DNA of 64,000 nucleotides from JACVRW01 sp036407035 (GCA_036407035.1 DASXAA010000039.1:14806-78805), one strand, 5' to 3'; shown: positions 16,321 to 25,150, counted from the first letter of the stretch. Numbers and translations: made by a program. The notes: generated from the letters alone by a model not told the origin.

Positions 16321-16326
16321 TACGCT
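16321..16326 (+). promoter_or_regulatory. -10 element (TACGCT) of the pucR gene
   Basis: TACGCT is 6 nt before the GTG at 16333, implying a leaderless mRNA. It lies in the 120-nt divergent region shared with the DUF1989 operon, where PucR itself may also bind. Confidence 0.45.
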
Positions 16327-16332
16327 GCGCAC

Positions 16333-17859
16333 GTGGCCATAACGGTGGCCGAGCTCGTCGCGGTGCCCTTCGTGAAGATGCGCTTTCACGCGGGGTCGGC
16401 CGGCGACGGCCGGCTTGTCTCCTGGGCGCACGCGTCGGACCTGCCGAACGCCGTCGAGTGGCTGGCCCCTGGCGACCTGCTCATGTCGAACGGGGTCAAC
16501 CTCCCCGCCGACGCCGGTGGCCAGGTGGCCTTCCTCGAGGAGCTGGCGGCCGCCGGCCTGAGCGGCCTCGCGATCGGGGACGAGATGAACGCCCCGCCCC
16601 TCACCGCCAGGCTCCTCGCCAAGGCCGACGAGCTCGCCTTCCCGGTGCTGGCCATCCCGCTCGAGGTGCCGTTCGTGGCGATCTCGCGCGTCGTCGCAAA
16701 CGCGAACTCCGACGAGGAGCACCGGCAGCTGGTGCGCACCGTGCGCCTGTACGAGAGCCTGCGGGAGGGCGTGACGACCGGCCGGCTGGGGGAGTCGCTG
16801 CTGGCGGAGCTCGGGCGCCAGCTCGCCTGCCGCCTGCTCCTGATCGACACCGCCACCGGGCTGCCCGTGCTCGGCGCCGACGACACCGTCCCGCCGGCCC
16901 TTCGCGGCCGCCTGGGCGAGGAGCTCGGCGCACGCAACGGCTCCATACCGGGCGTGCTGCGCGTTCCCTACGAGGGCGGCGTGGCGCTGGCGATGCGGGT
17001 CCCCTCCGCGCGCCCGGCGGCGCTCGTGGCGCTGTGCGAGGGCGAGGGCCGCGCCGACATGAACCTGCTCCAGCACGCCGCGAACATCGCGGCGCTGGAG
17101 GTGGAGCGCGTGAACTCCGAGCGGGAGCAGGAGCGGCGCGTGGGGCGCGACCTGCTGGCGCAGATGCTCGACCGGCGGCTCGAGCCGGCATCGGCGCTGC
17201 GCGAGCTGCGCGAGCACGGCATCGCCCCCGAGCGCGTGGTGGTGGTGGCCTTCAGGCCGGAGCCGGGCCTGGAGGAGGGCAACCTGCACCACGGGCTCGC
17301 CCAGCGGCGGCTGCCGCACCTGATCCTGTGGGACCCGCAGCGCGGACTGGTCCTGCTCCCGGACGGCGACCCGGCGATCGCGGCGCTCCGCGGCGCGCTC
17401 GGCGCCGAGGTCCCGCTGGGCGTGAGCGATCCGCTCGGGCGCCCGGACCGCGCCACCGACGCCGCCCGCGAGGCGCGCTGGGCGCACACGGCGGCGCGCA
17501 ACCTGGGCCGCCCGCTCGTCCGGTACGGCGAGGGCACGCCGCTCTTCCTGCCGCGCACGCTCGGCGAGGCCGAGATGGCGGCGGACCGCGTGCTCGGGCC
17601 CGTGATCGCCTACGACGCCGAGCACGCGACCGAGCTGGTGCGCTCGCTCGGCGTCTTCCTCGAGCACAACCGCTCGTGGCAGCGCTCGGCCGAGGTGCTG
17701 CACGTGCACAAGCAGACGCTCGTGTACCGCATGCACCGCGTGGAGGAGCTGACCGGCCGCGACCTGCGCGACACGGCCGACGTCGTGCAGTTCTGGCTCG
17801 CCCTGCGCGCGCTCGAGTTCGCGCACGGCGAGCTGACGGCGATCCCGCAGCCGGGTTAG
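16333..17859 (+). CDS. PucR family transcriptional regulator
   Basis: This 508-residue regulator has the PucR layout. An N-terminal purine-catabolism-type domain (residues about 1-120, with WLAPGDLLMSNG) is followed by a GGDEF-like/CdaR middle region and a C-terminal helix-turn-helix near residues 440-495 (LHVHKQTLVYRMHRVEELTGRDL). PucR/CdaR proteins activate purine, diacid or amino-acid use. The GTG at 16333 is chosen for its TACGCT box and because upstream sequence overlaps the divergent DUF1989 gene. It ends 4 nt from the stop of the convergent APC permease. Its position makes it the likely local regulator of the ureohydrolase/FAD-oxidase operon. Confidence 0.9.
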   Translation: MAITVAELVAVPFVKMRFHAGSAGDGRLVSWAHASDLPNAVEWLAPGDLLMSNGVNLPADAGGQVAFLEELAAAGLSGLAIGDEMNAPPLTARLLAKADELAFPVLAIPLEVPFVAISRVVANANSDEEHRQLVRTVRLYESLREGVTTGRLGESLLAELGRQLACRLLLIDTATGLPVLGADDTVPPALRGRLGEELGARNGSIPGVLRVPYEGGVALAMRVPSARPAALVALCEGEGRADMNLLQHAANIAALEVERVNSEREQERRVGRDLLAQMLDRRLEPASALRELREHGIAPERVVVVAFRPEPGLEEGNLHHGLAQRRLPHLILWDPQRGLVLLPDGDPAIAALRGALGAEVPLGVSDPLGRPDRATDAAREARWAHTAARNLGRPLVRYGEGTPLFLPRTLGEAEMAADRVLGPVIAYDAEHATELVRSLGVFLEHNRSWQRSAEVLHVHKQTLVYRMHRVEELTGRDLRDTADVVQFWLALRALEFAHGELTAIPQPG

Positions 17860-17863
17860 CGGC

Positions 17864-19390
17864 TCAGACCGGGTCCGCCTGCCTCGACTCCGCCGGCGTG
17901 CCCCAGTGCACGGCCGTCGGGTCCGCCTCGAGGCGATCCTCCGCCGCCTTCATCTTCGACCGGCCCGGGATGTAGGCGAGGATTCCGAGCACCGCCACGA
18001 TGCCGGTCATCACGAACACGGCCCAGTCCTGGTACCAGGGCACGCCCACGGCCCGCGGCCAGGCGATGTTGATGTACTCGAACACGGTCCAGATCGATGC
18101 GATGATCGCGACGGTCAGGCCCCAGCGGCCGAGGTTGAACACCGGCTCCTGCCAGCGGCCCTTGAGGCGCACCCAGGCCGCGCCCAGCACCGGGAAGGCG
18201 AACGAGATGTAGAAGCCGCCGGTCGCCATCGAGACGAGCGTGAGGTAGACGTTGTCGGACTGCGTCGACACGAGCAGCAGGCACGCGATGATGCAGGTCG
18301 TGTAGATGGTCGGCCGCGGCAGCCGCGCCCCGGGCGACAGCTTTCGCAGCCAGCTCGCCCCCGGCAGCACGTCCGCCCGCGCGAACGCCCACATGATGCG
18401 CGAGCAGTTCGTCTGGATCGCGATCAGGCTGGCGGTGAAGCCGATGATGAACAACCCGAACAGGGGCTTCGTGATGTCCGAGCCCAGCTGGAAGGTGATC
18501 GTGTCCGCGACCGGATCGGCGACCTTGCCGGAGAGCACTGCGCCCCAGTCCGGGATCGCGAGGATGAGCGCGAGCGACGCGTAGCTGACCACGACCGCGA
18601 CCGTGACCAGCGAGAGGATCACGGCCTTGGGCACGTCGCGGCGAGGCTCCTTGCACTCCTCGGCGACGGAGGCTGCCGTGTCGAAGCCAACGTACGCCCA
18701 CCCGATGAAGGCGACCGCCCCGAAGAAGCCCGCCCAGATGAAGCCGCCGGGGCCGGAGCCCACGGCCCCCTGGTTGTGGAACAGCGAGCTGAGGGGCTGC
18801 TCGTTGTGGAAGAAGAGCAGCACGGTGCCGACGCCGATCGACCCGATCACCTCGGCGCAGATGCTGGCGGCCATGAAGAACTGGAGCGCCTTGCGGCTGA
18901 GGATGTTCATCAGCGTCCCGAACAGGACGAAGCCGATCGCCACCCACAGCTGCTCGCTCTTCGTGAAGGGGTCGTTGCCGAGCACGACCGGGACGAAGCC
19001 GGCTGCGCCGTAGGAGACGGCCGTCATCGTGATCATCAGCGTCCACATGTACGACCAGCCCGCGAACCAGCCGTAGGTCTCGTGGATCAGACGGCGCGAC
19101 CACTGGTAGAGGCTGCCCTCGTACGGCCAGCGCGACGCGAGCTCCGCGAACACGAACGCCACCAGTACCTGGCCGGCAAGGACGACCCAGAAGCCCCACC
19201 AGGCCACCGGCCCGGCGCTCGTGACCGAGAACGTGAAGATCCCGTACAGCGCGACGATCGGCGAGATGAACGCGAACGCCAGCGCGAAGATCGCCCACAG
19301 GGAGAACTCTCGCTTGAGCCCCTCCTCCTCGCCGGTCGTGACCGATGCGTCGCCCTCGCCGAGCGTCGCCGCTCCCTGAGCTTCCGTCAC
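17864..19390 (-). CDS. APC superfamily amino acid/polyamine permease
   Basis: This 508-residue membrane protein has about 12 hydrophobic helices and the APC signature near helix 1 (FALAFAFISPIVALYGIF). GFDTAASVAEECKEPRRDVPKA between helices 6 and 8 is the classic loop of amino acid/GABA permeases. The start is GTG 19390, with a GA-rich AAAGGGGAGAGAG stretch upstream. It probably imports an amine or amino-acid nitrogen source for the surrounding catabolic enzymes. The substrate is unknown. It is convergent with pucR and divergent from the His-rich ureohydrolase gene. Confidence 0.9.
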   Translation of the reverse strand: MTEAQGAATLGEGDASVTTGEEEGLKREFSLWAIFALAFAFISPIVALYGIFTFSVTSAGPVAWWGFWVVLAGQVLVAFVFAELASRWPYEGSLYQWSRRLIHETYGWFAGWSYMWTLMITMTAVSYGAAGFVPVVLGNDPFTKSEQLWVAIGFVLFGTLMNILSRKALQFFMAASICAEVIGSIGVGTVLLFFHNEQPLSSLFHNQGAVGSGPGGFIWAGFFGAVAFIGWAYVGFDTAASVAEECKEPRRDVPKAVILSLVTVAVVVSYASLALILAIPDWGAVLSGKVADPVADTITFQLGSDITKPLFGLFIIGFTASLIAIQTNCSRIMWAFARADVLPGASWLRKLSPGARLPRPTIYTTCIIACLLLVSTQSDNVYLTLVSMATGGFYISFAFPVLGAAWVRLKGRWQEPVFNLGRWGLTVAIIASIWTVFEYINIAWPRAVGVPWYQDWAVFVMTGIVAVLGILAYIPGRSKMKAAEDRLEADPTAVHWGTPAESRQADPV

Positions 19391-19598
19391 GGGCTCTCTC
19401 CCCTTTCGGCCGATCCTCTACCGCGGCCGAACGGCCGCGGCGGGGTCATTCTCCGGACGCGGCGGAGGCGGAGCAAGACGACGATCGTACGAAGGCGGAG
19501 GGCCCGTTTGATCCTTCGTCCGAGCCTTCTTGACCGGCCCCCCGCGGCTCGGTATGTACGAGCCCGGCCGTTCGAACGCGGATGTGAGGGGGAGTCGC

Positions 19599-20810
19599 AT
19601 GGGCATGTTCCACCACCATCACGGAGACGGCGGGGGGTTCGACCGCGGCAGCCTGCGCGGGATGCAGGTGCTGAAGCGCCTGAAGGACATCACCGACCGC
19701 CGTACCCGCGAGCAGCTCGAGCGCGGGCTCGACCTCGGGCTCGAGGCGGCGCCGTCGGTCCAGGACCGGACGATCTCCCTGTTCGCGCGCGGGCAGCAGC
19801 CCGCGTTCGCCGGCATCAACACGTTCATCAAGGCGCCCTACTGCGAGAACATCCGCGACGTCGGCAAGTACGACGTGGCGGTCGTGGGCGCGCCCTTCGA
19901 CATGGGCACGACCTACCGCGCCGGGTGCCGCTTCGGCCCGCAGGCGGTGCGGCGCATCTCGGCGCTCTACGACTCCTACAACGCCGACATGGGCGTCGAC
20001 CTCTACGAGGAGCTCAACCTCTGCGACGCCGGCGACATCTTCGTGATCCCGTCGAACATCGAGAAGTCGTTCGACCAGATCGACATGGCCGTGTCGTACA
20101 TCCACGAGCAGGGCGCCTTCCCGGTCGTGATCGGCGGCGACCACTCGATCGGCTACCCGGACGTGCGCGCGATCGCGCCCCACATCGAGGGCAAGGTCGG
20201 CATCATTCACCTCGACCGCCACATCGACATGCAGGAACGGGACATGGACGAGCGCATGCACACCACGCCCTGGTTCCACGCGTCGAACATCCCCAATGCG
20301 CCGCCCGCCAACCTGGTGCAGATGGGGATCGGCGGCTGGTACGGGTCGCGGCCGGGGATGAAGGTCGCGCGTGAGCGCGGCTCGACCGTGATCACGATCT
20401 CCGACGTCGAGGAGCTCGGCGTGGAGAAGGCGATCGAGATCGCGCTCGAGTGCGCGTGGAAGGACGCCGAGGCGGTGTTCCTCTCGTTCGACATCGACTC
20501 GATCGACTCCGGCTTCGTGCCGGGCACGGGCTCGCCGGAGCCAGGCGGCCTGCTGCCGCGCGAGGCGCTGAAGGCGCTGCGGATGGTGGCGCGCGAGGGG
20601 ATCTGCGGGATGGAGGTGGTTGAGATCGCGCCGCCGTACGACGTCTCCGACATGACGGCCCAGCTCGGCGCGCGGGCGATCATGGACGTGCTGGGCACGA
20701 TGGTCGAATACGGCCACCTCGGCAGCCGCCCCAAGGCGGAGGTGGAGCGGCGGGAGCAGGAGCGCGCGGAGCGCGCGCGGCACGAGGCGGAGTCGGCCGA
20801 GGCCGACTGA
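19599..20810 (+). CDS. ureohydrolase family protein with His-rich N-terminus, guanidine hydrolase (GdmH)-like
   Basis: This 403-residue protein is about 80 residues longer at the N-terminus than agmatinases. It opens MGMFHHHHGDGGG. The metal ligands are His182 (GGDHS), Asp206/His208/Asp210 in DRHID instead of the usual DAHxD, and Asp298/Asp300/Asp303 in FDIDSID. MHTTPWFHASNIP (220-232) replaces the HGTxF loop. From memory, a long N-terminal region and an HTTPWFH-like loop are shared by the nickel-dependent guanidine hydrolase group, so guanidine cleavage to ammonia and urea is the best guess. Nickel chaperone genes are not in the window. The ATG at 19599 follows GAGGGGGAG at 19586-19594. The highly charged C-terminal tail (about 385-403) is probably disordered. 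Confidence 0.75.
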   Translation: MGMFHHHHGDGGGFDRGSLRGMQVLKRLKDITDRRTREQLERGLDLGLEAAPSVQDRTISLFARGQQPAFAGINTFIKAPYCENIRDVGKYDVAVVGAPFDMGTTYRAGCRFGPQAVRRISALYDSYNADMGVDLYEELNLCDAGDIFVIPSNIEKSFDQIDMAVSYIHEQGAFPVVIGGDHSIGYPDVRAIAPHIEGKVGIIHLDRHIDMQERDMDERMHTTPWFHASNIPNAPPANLVQMGIGGWYGSRPGMKVARERGSTVITISDVEELGVEKAIEIALECAWKDAEAVFLSFDIDSIDSGFVPGTGSPEPGGLLPREALKALRMVAREGICGMEVVEIAPPYDVSDMTAQLGARAIMDVLGTMVEYGHLGSRPKAEVERREQERAERARHEAESAEAD

Positions 20811-20811
20811 C

Positions 20812-21675
20812 ATGGGGTGGCGCGGCGAGAGCAGCGCCGTGGCGGTGCTCTCGTTCGACGTCGACGCCGAGTCGCCGATCCTCGCGGCCGGACGGCGCTA
20901 TGCCGACCACGCGATGGTCATGACGCATCAGGCCTACGGGCCTCTGGTCGGGGTGCCGCGGCTGCTCGAGCTGCTGTCCGAGTACGGGCTGCCGGCCACG
21001 TTCTTCGTACCGGGGCTGACCGCCGAGCGCCACCCGGAGGCGGTCGACAGGATCGCGGCGGCGGGCCACGAGGTCGGGCACCACTCGTACAGCCACCGCA
21101 GCGCGGTCGACCTGTCCGAGTCGGAGGAGCGGGCCGACTTCGAGCGCGCGCTCGCCGCGCTGGAGCGCGTGGGCGTGCGGCCGGCAGGCCACCGGGCGGC
21201 GATGTGGGAGGCGAGCTGGAACACGCCGGCGCTGGTGGCCGAGTACGGGCTGTCGTACGACTCGAGCCTGATGGACTCGGACCGCCCCTACAGGCTGCGC
21301 ACGTCCGCCGGGACGATCGCGGAGCTGCCGCCGCACTGGAGCCTCGACGACTGGGAGCAGTACGCGTTCCTGCCGCGCCCGGAGATCGGCGCGGTGATCG
21401 AGTCGCCCGCGAAGGTGGTCGAGATGTGGAAGGCGGAGCTCGACGCGATGCGCCGCCACGGCTGCCTGTTCATGCTCACGTGCCACCCGTTCCTGTCGGG
21501 GCGGCCGTCGCGGGTGGAGGCGCTGCGCTCGCTGATCGAGCACGCGCTGGATCGCGGCGACGTGGAGTTCTGCTCAGCGGAGGCTGTGGCGCGGCGGGCG
21601 CTGGAGGATGGCGAGGCGCCGGAGCGGGAGGTGCGGGCGATGGAGGTCGATCCGGAGGTCTATCCGGAGGTTTGA
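20812..21675 (+). CDS. polysaccharide deacetylase (NodB)-fold protein, PuuE/HpPgdA-like
   Basis: This 287-residue protein starts 1 nt after the stop of the ureohydrolase gene, so the two form an operon. NodB-fold motifs are visible: FDVDAES (residues 15-21, metal Asp), GHEVGHHSYSH (84-94, metal His pair), RPAGHR near 125, and LTCHPFLSGR near 222. This version of the fold includes the H. pylori PgdA-like deacetylases and the PuuE allantoinases, which open an amide ring. Next to a ureohydrolase and in a PucR neighbourhood, an amidohydrolase role on a nitrogen compound is more likely than cell-wall deacetylation, but that is inference. Confidence 0.82.
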   Translation: MGWRGESSAVAVLSFDVDAESPILAAGRRYADHAMVMTHQAYGPLVGVPRLLELLSEYGLPATFFVPGLTAERHPEAVDRIAAAGHEVGHHSYSHRSAVDLSESEERADFERALAALERVGVRPAGHRAAMWEASWNTPALVAEYGLSYDSSLMDSDRPYRLRTSAGTIAELPPHWSLDDWEQYAFLPRPEIGAVIESPAKVVEMWKAELDAMRRHGCLFMLTCHPFLSGRPSRVEALRSLIEHALDRGDVEFCSAEAVARRALEDGEAPEREVRAMEVDPEVYPEV

Positions 21676-21746
21676 CGCGCGCCGTTCGGCCCGCCGCGCT
21701 TTGCTTCGCGTTGCCGGACGGCGGCAACGAAACGGGGTTCGGCCGG

Positions 21747-21797
21747 GAGTGTGGGCGCACTTTTGGTCGTATGTGACCCCGAAGTGCGCCCACACTC
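21747..21797. terminator. long palindrome B, probable bidirectional terminator
   Basis: Perfect 16-bp arms (GAGTGTGGGCGCACTT at 21747-21762, complement at 21782-21797) enclose an inner GGTC/GACC stem (21765-21768 and 21775-21778). It lies between the convergent ends of the deacetylase and SDR genes. There is no T-run. Confidence 0.65.
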
Positions 21798-21884
21798 GGG
21801 GAACGGGCTCGCGGGCGGCGGACCGGCCTCCTTCCCCAGCCCCATGGCGGTCCGCGCCCGGCGGCGCCCGCCGAGCGACAGGCC

Positions 21885-22646
21885 CTACGCCAGCGCCCTC
21901 GTCGTCCCCCCGTTCGGCTGCAGTATCTGCCCGACGAACGCGCTCGCCCGCTCGCTCGCCAGGAAGGTCGCCAGCGCCGCCACCTCCTCGGGCCGGCCGA
22001 TTCGCTTGATCGGCGTCTCGGCCGCGTAGCGCACGCGGATCTCCTCGGGGGACACGCCGGCGTCGAGGGCGTCCACGTCCAGCTGCGGCGTGTCCATGAT
22101 CCCGGGGGCGATCGCGTTCGCGCTGATGCCCTCCGGGCCGAGCTCGCGGGCGAGCGTCTTCGTCAGCGCGATCAGCCCGGTCTTGGAGCACGAGTACGCC
22201 GTCGCGTTCGCCCACCCCACCACGCCGAACTCCGAGGCGATGATCACGATCCGGCCGCCGCCCCTGCGGCGCATCCCCGGCAGCGCCGACCGGATCAGGT
22301 GGAAGGTGCCGGTCAGGTTCACGTCCACGTTCAGCCACCAGTCCTCCGGCTCGTGCTCGGTGAACGGGCTCATGCTCATGTACGCGTGATTGGCGGCCAG
22401 CACGTCGAGGTCGCCGACCTCCGCCTCGATCTCCTCGAACATCCGCGCCACCGCCGCCGGGTCGGAGACGTCGGCGATCACCGGCACGGCGCCCGTCGCG
22501 GCGACCACCTCGTCCAGGCCGTCGGACGGCTTGCGGTCGTTCACGACCAAGCGCGCGCCCTCGCGGCCGAACCGCTCCGCGATCCTCCTCCCCAGCCCCT
22601 GCCCCGCCCCGCTCACCAGCGCCACCTTGCCGTCCAGCATCCCCAT
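21885..22646 (-). CDS. short-chain dehydrogenase/reductase (SDR), copy 1
   Basis: This 253-residue classical SDR has the cofactor motif SGAGQGLG near residue 12. The catalytic Ser lies in IASEFG, and the YxxxK pair is AYSCSK near 157. It should use NAD(P)H on a hydroxyl or carbonyl group. The ATG at 22646 overlaps the stop of the upstream SDR by 1 nt (TGATG), so the two are coupled. They may form a two-enzyme unit acting on the carbon skeleton left by the ureohydrolases, which is inference from position only. Confidence 0.9.
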   Translation of the reverse strand: MGMLDGKVALVSGAGQGLGRRIAERFGREGARLVVNDRKPSDGLDEVVAATGAVPVIADVSDPAAVARMFEEIEAEVGDLDVLAANHAYMSMSPFTEHEPEDWWLNVDVNLTGTFHLIRSALPGMRRRGGGRIVIIASEFGVVGWANATAYSCSKTGLIALTKTLARELGPEGISANAIAPGIMDTPQLDVDALDAGVSPEEIRVRYAAETPIKRIGRPEEVAALATFLASERASAFVGQILQPNGGTTRALA

Positions 22647-23338
22647 CAGATCACCGCCCCGGCGTTCGGCGACAGCGCCTGGCCCTGGAAGTACGTGCCC
22701 TCCTCGACCAGGAACACCACCGAGTCCGCCACCTCGTCCGGCGTGACGAGCCGCCCGAGCGGCAGCGTCGCGAGGTAGTCGGGCGCCCGCCAGGGCGAGT
22801 CGGGCGGGAGCAGCGGCGTGTCGGTCGGCCCCGGGGCCACGCTGTTCACGCGGATTCCCTTGTCCGCCAGCTCCCAGCCGAGCGAGCGCGTAAACCCGAG
22901 CACGGCGCCCTTCGCGGCGGCGTAGTGCGCGTCGCCGGGCCCGCCGCCTGCCAGCGCCAGCTCCGAGGAGATCGTCACGACGATCCCCTCGCCGCGCGCG
23001 AGCATCCCGGGCAGCACCTCCCAGCAGGCGTTCGCCGCGCCGCCGAGGTGCACGCGCAGCATCCGCCGCCAGCGCTCGTCGTCGATCTCCGCCACCGGCA
23101 CCATCTCGTAGAAGCCGGCGGCGGTCACGAGCAGCGAGATCGGCCCGAGCTCCTCGGTCGCCCGGGCGACCGCCGCCGCCACGGCGGCGCGGTCGCTCAC
23201 GTCTGCCCGCAGCGCGAGCTCCGTGCCCGACTCCTCGAGGTCCACGCCCGCCACGCGCCAGCCGCGCTCCGCGAGCCGACCGGCGATCGCCGCGCCGATG
23301 CCGCTCGCCGCCCCCGTGACCAACGCGCCACCGGTCAT
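22646..23338 (-). CDS. short-chain dehydrogenase/reductase (SDR), copy 2
   Basis: This 230-residue SDR begins MTGGALVTGAASGIGAAIAG, with the TGxxxGIG cofactor motif. SSELA contains the catalytic Ser, and HYAAAKGA the Tyr/Lys pair. Acidic DLEE after strand 2 suggests a preference for NAD(H). The ATG at 23338 is chosen because upstream codons run into the divergent agmatinase promoter. The intergenic region to the agmatinase gene is only 34 nt, so both promoters lie back to back. Confidence 0.9.
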   Translation of the reverse strand: MTGGALVTGAASGIGAAIAGRLAERGWRVAGVDLEESGTELALRADVSDRAAVAAAVARATEELGPISLLVTAAGFYEMVPVAEIDDERWRRMLRVHLGGAANACWEVLPGMLARGEGIVVTISSELALAGGGPGDAHYAAAKGAVLGFTRSLGWELADKGIRVNSVAPGPTDTPLLPPDSPWRAPDYLATLPLGRLVTPDEVADSVVFLVEEGTYFQGQALSPNAGAVI

Positions 23339-23372
23339 GGCCGGCGATCCTCTCACACCATAAGCTGGCCCG

Positions 23373-24326
23373 ATGCCGGAGCTCCCGATCGGCCAGGTCG
23401 ACGCGCTCGCGGTCCCGCGCTTCGCCGGCATCCGCACGTTCGCCCGCCTGCCGACACTCGCCGAGGCGGGGCGCGCCGACGTCGCGGTGCTGGGCGCGCC
23501 CTTCGACGGCGCGACGACGTTCCGCGCCGGCGCGCGCTTCGGGCCGGCGGGGATCCGCGAGGCGTCGCTGCTCCTGCGCCCGTACAACGAGGCGCTCGCC
23601 GTGGCCCCGTTCGAGGCGGTGCAGGTCGCGGACGCGGGTGACGCGCCCGCGACGCCGATCGACGTCGAGGCCGGCCACCGCGCGATCGAGGACGCCGCGC
23701 GCGCCGTGACCGAGGGCGGCGGCCGGGTGATCGGCCTCGGCGGCGACCACTCCGTGAGCCTGCCGCTGCTGCGCGCCGCCGCGGCGTCGCGCGGACCGCT
23801 GTCGCTGCTCCAGTTCGACGCGCACACCGACACCTGGGACTCCTACTTCGGCGCGAAGGTCACCCACGGCACGATCTTCCGGCGCGCGGCCGAGGAGGGA
23901 CTCCTCGATCCGCACAGCTCGGTGCAGATCGGGCTCCGCGGCTCGCTGTACTCGCCCGAGGACATGGCCGAGAACCGCGAGCTCGGCTTCTCGACGCTGC
24001 TCGCCCGTGAGCTCGACGGGGCCGGCGTGACCGGCGCGCTCGAGCTGATCCACGAGCGCGCCGGCGACGCGATCTACGTCACGGTCGACATCGACGTGCT
24101 CGACCCCGCCTTCGCGCCGGGCACGGGCACGCCCGAGGCGGGCGGCCTCAGCAGCCGCGAGCTGCTCGCACTGCTGCGCGGGCTGGCGGACCTCGCCCCG
24201 CGCATCGCAGGCGCCGACGTGGTGGAGGTCTCGCCGCCGTACGACCCGAGCGGCGTGACGGCGCTGGCCGGCGCGAACGCCGCCTACGAGCTCGTCGGGC
24301 TGGCCGCGCTCGCCGCGAGCGCCTGA
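23373..24326 (+). CDS. speB: agmatinase/guanidino-acid ureohydrolase (paralogue 3, canonical)
   Basis: This 317-residue protein is the most conventional ureohydrolase of the three here. His126 lies in GGDHS, Asp149/His151/Asp153 in DAHTD followed by TW, His165 in HGT, and Asp239/Asp241/Asp244 in VDIDVLD. Agmatine to putrescine plus urea is the usual reaction of this subgroup. Guanidinobutyrate or another guanidino acid is equally possible from sequence. A TAAGCT box (23361-23366) 6 nt before the ATG predicts a leaderless mRNA. Its 3' end overlaps the convergent lipoate-ligase-like gene by 43 nt. Confidence 0.88.
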   Translation: MPELPIGQVDALAVPRFAGIRTFARLPTLAEAGRADVAVLGAPFDGATTFRAGARFGPAGIREASLLLRPYNEALAVAPFEAVQVADAGDAPATPIDVEAGHRAIEDAARAVTEGGGRVIGLGGDHSVSLPLLRAAAASRGPLSLLQFDAHTDTWDSYFGAKVTHGTIFRRAAEEGLLDPHSSVQIGLRGSLYSPEDMAENRELGFSTLLARELDGAGVTGALELIHERAGDAIYVTVDIDVLDPAFAPGTGTPEAGGLSSRELLALLRGLADLAPRIAGADVVEVSPPYDPSGVTALAGANAAYELVGLAALAASA

Positions 24327-25072
24327 CGGTGCTCCGGCGCGAGCCGGCGCGCCAGTTCGAGCGTCTCGCCGTCCAGCTCCGCCTCGACCAGCTGGTAGCG
24401 CTCGGCGTACTCGGCGAGGAGCGCGTCGCGCACCTGCTCCCAGCCGACGCCCGGCGCCTCGTCGACGACCGCGCCGGTGGTCGCGGGGTCCCACTCGAAA
24501 CCGAGCGCGTCGTACACGGGGACGAGCACGTCCCGCACGCGGTCGGCGCCGCTCACCACGATCACGCCGCCCATGTGCGAGGCGCCCGCGATCAGCCGCT
24601 GGCCGATGCCCGCCAGCTTGCGGTGGCCGCCGGCGTTCACGCTGAAGCCGCCCGGGCAGTACTCGCCGGGCACTTCCCCCACGCGAGCGTCCACGCCGAG
24701 CCGCCCGAGCGCCCGCGCGATCAGCCCGGCCGTGGCCTCGAAGCGGGCGTGGATGCCCTCGCGCGGCGCCGTGTCCGGCACCGCGTGCGCCAGCGCGACC
24801 GTGCCCTCGTGGAACACGGCGGCGCGACCGCCGGCCAGGCGCAGCACGGCGTCGAAGCCCGCGGCGGCGGCCGCCCGTGCGGCCGCGTCGTACGCGGGCG
24901 CGACCGCGTCCTGCTTGCCGAACGCCACCATCGCGCCCGGCCGTGCCAGCCGCAGCGTGGCCGGCAACTCGCCCGCGGCGACGCGCTCGAGGATCGCTCG
25001 GGAGACCGCCGTGTCGAGGGCGGTGTCGTCCGTGACGGACTCGCGGATCAGGCGCAGCGCGGTCACCGCCAT
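24284..25072 (-). CDS. lipoate-protein ligase/octanoyltransferase (LplA/LipM) family protein
   Basis: This 262-residue protein has the biotin/lipoate ligase fold. LRLARPGAMVAFGKQD near residue 45 and LRLAGGRAAVFHEGTVALAH near 80-98 carry the RRxxGGGxV-like loop. An invariant Lys lies in GGHRKLAGIGQRL near residue 155. It should transfer an octanoyl or lipoyl group to a protein lysine. The RLAGGRAAV loop is slightly atypical. The last 43 nt are antisense to the agmatinase gene end, which argues for tight packing. Confidence 0.82.
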   Translation of the reverse strand: MAVTALRLIRESVTDDTALDTAVSRAILERVAAGELPATLRLARPGAMVAFGKQDAVAPAYDAAARAAAAAGFDAVLRLAGGRAAVFHEGTVALAHAVPDTAPREGIHARFEATAGLIARALGRLGVDARVGEVPGEYCPGGFSVNAGGHRKLAGIGQRLIAGASHMGGVIVVSGADRVRDVLVPVYDALGFEWDPATTGAVVDEAPGVGWEQVRDALLAEYAERYQLVEAELDGETLELARRLAPEHRQALAASAASPTSS

Positions 25073-25150
25073 CGAGGCTAAACGATGGATTCCCGACCCT
25101 CTTTGTAGGATTTATCCCTTGCCCCGCCCACACCACCGAGGAGAGTCCGC

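Noticed and set aside
16213..19598. Guanidine or other riboswitch before the DUF1989, permease and GdmH-like genes
   Set aside because: The leaders are short (about 120 nt between DUF1989 and pucR, about 200 nt between the permease and 19599), and no conserved ykkC or mini-ykkC-like hairpins were recognised by eye. A covariance search would be needed to be certain.
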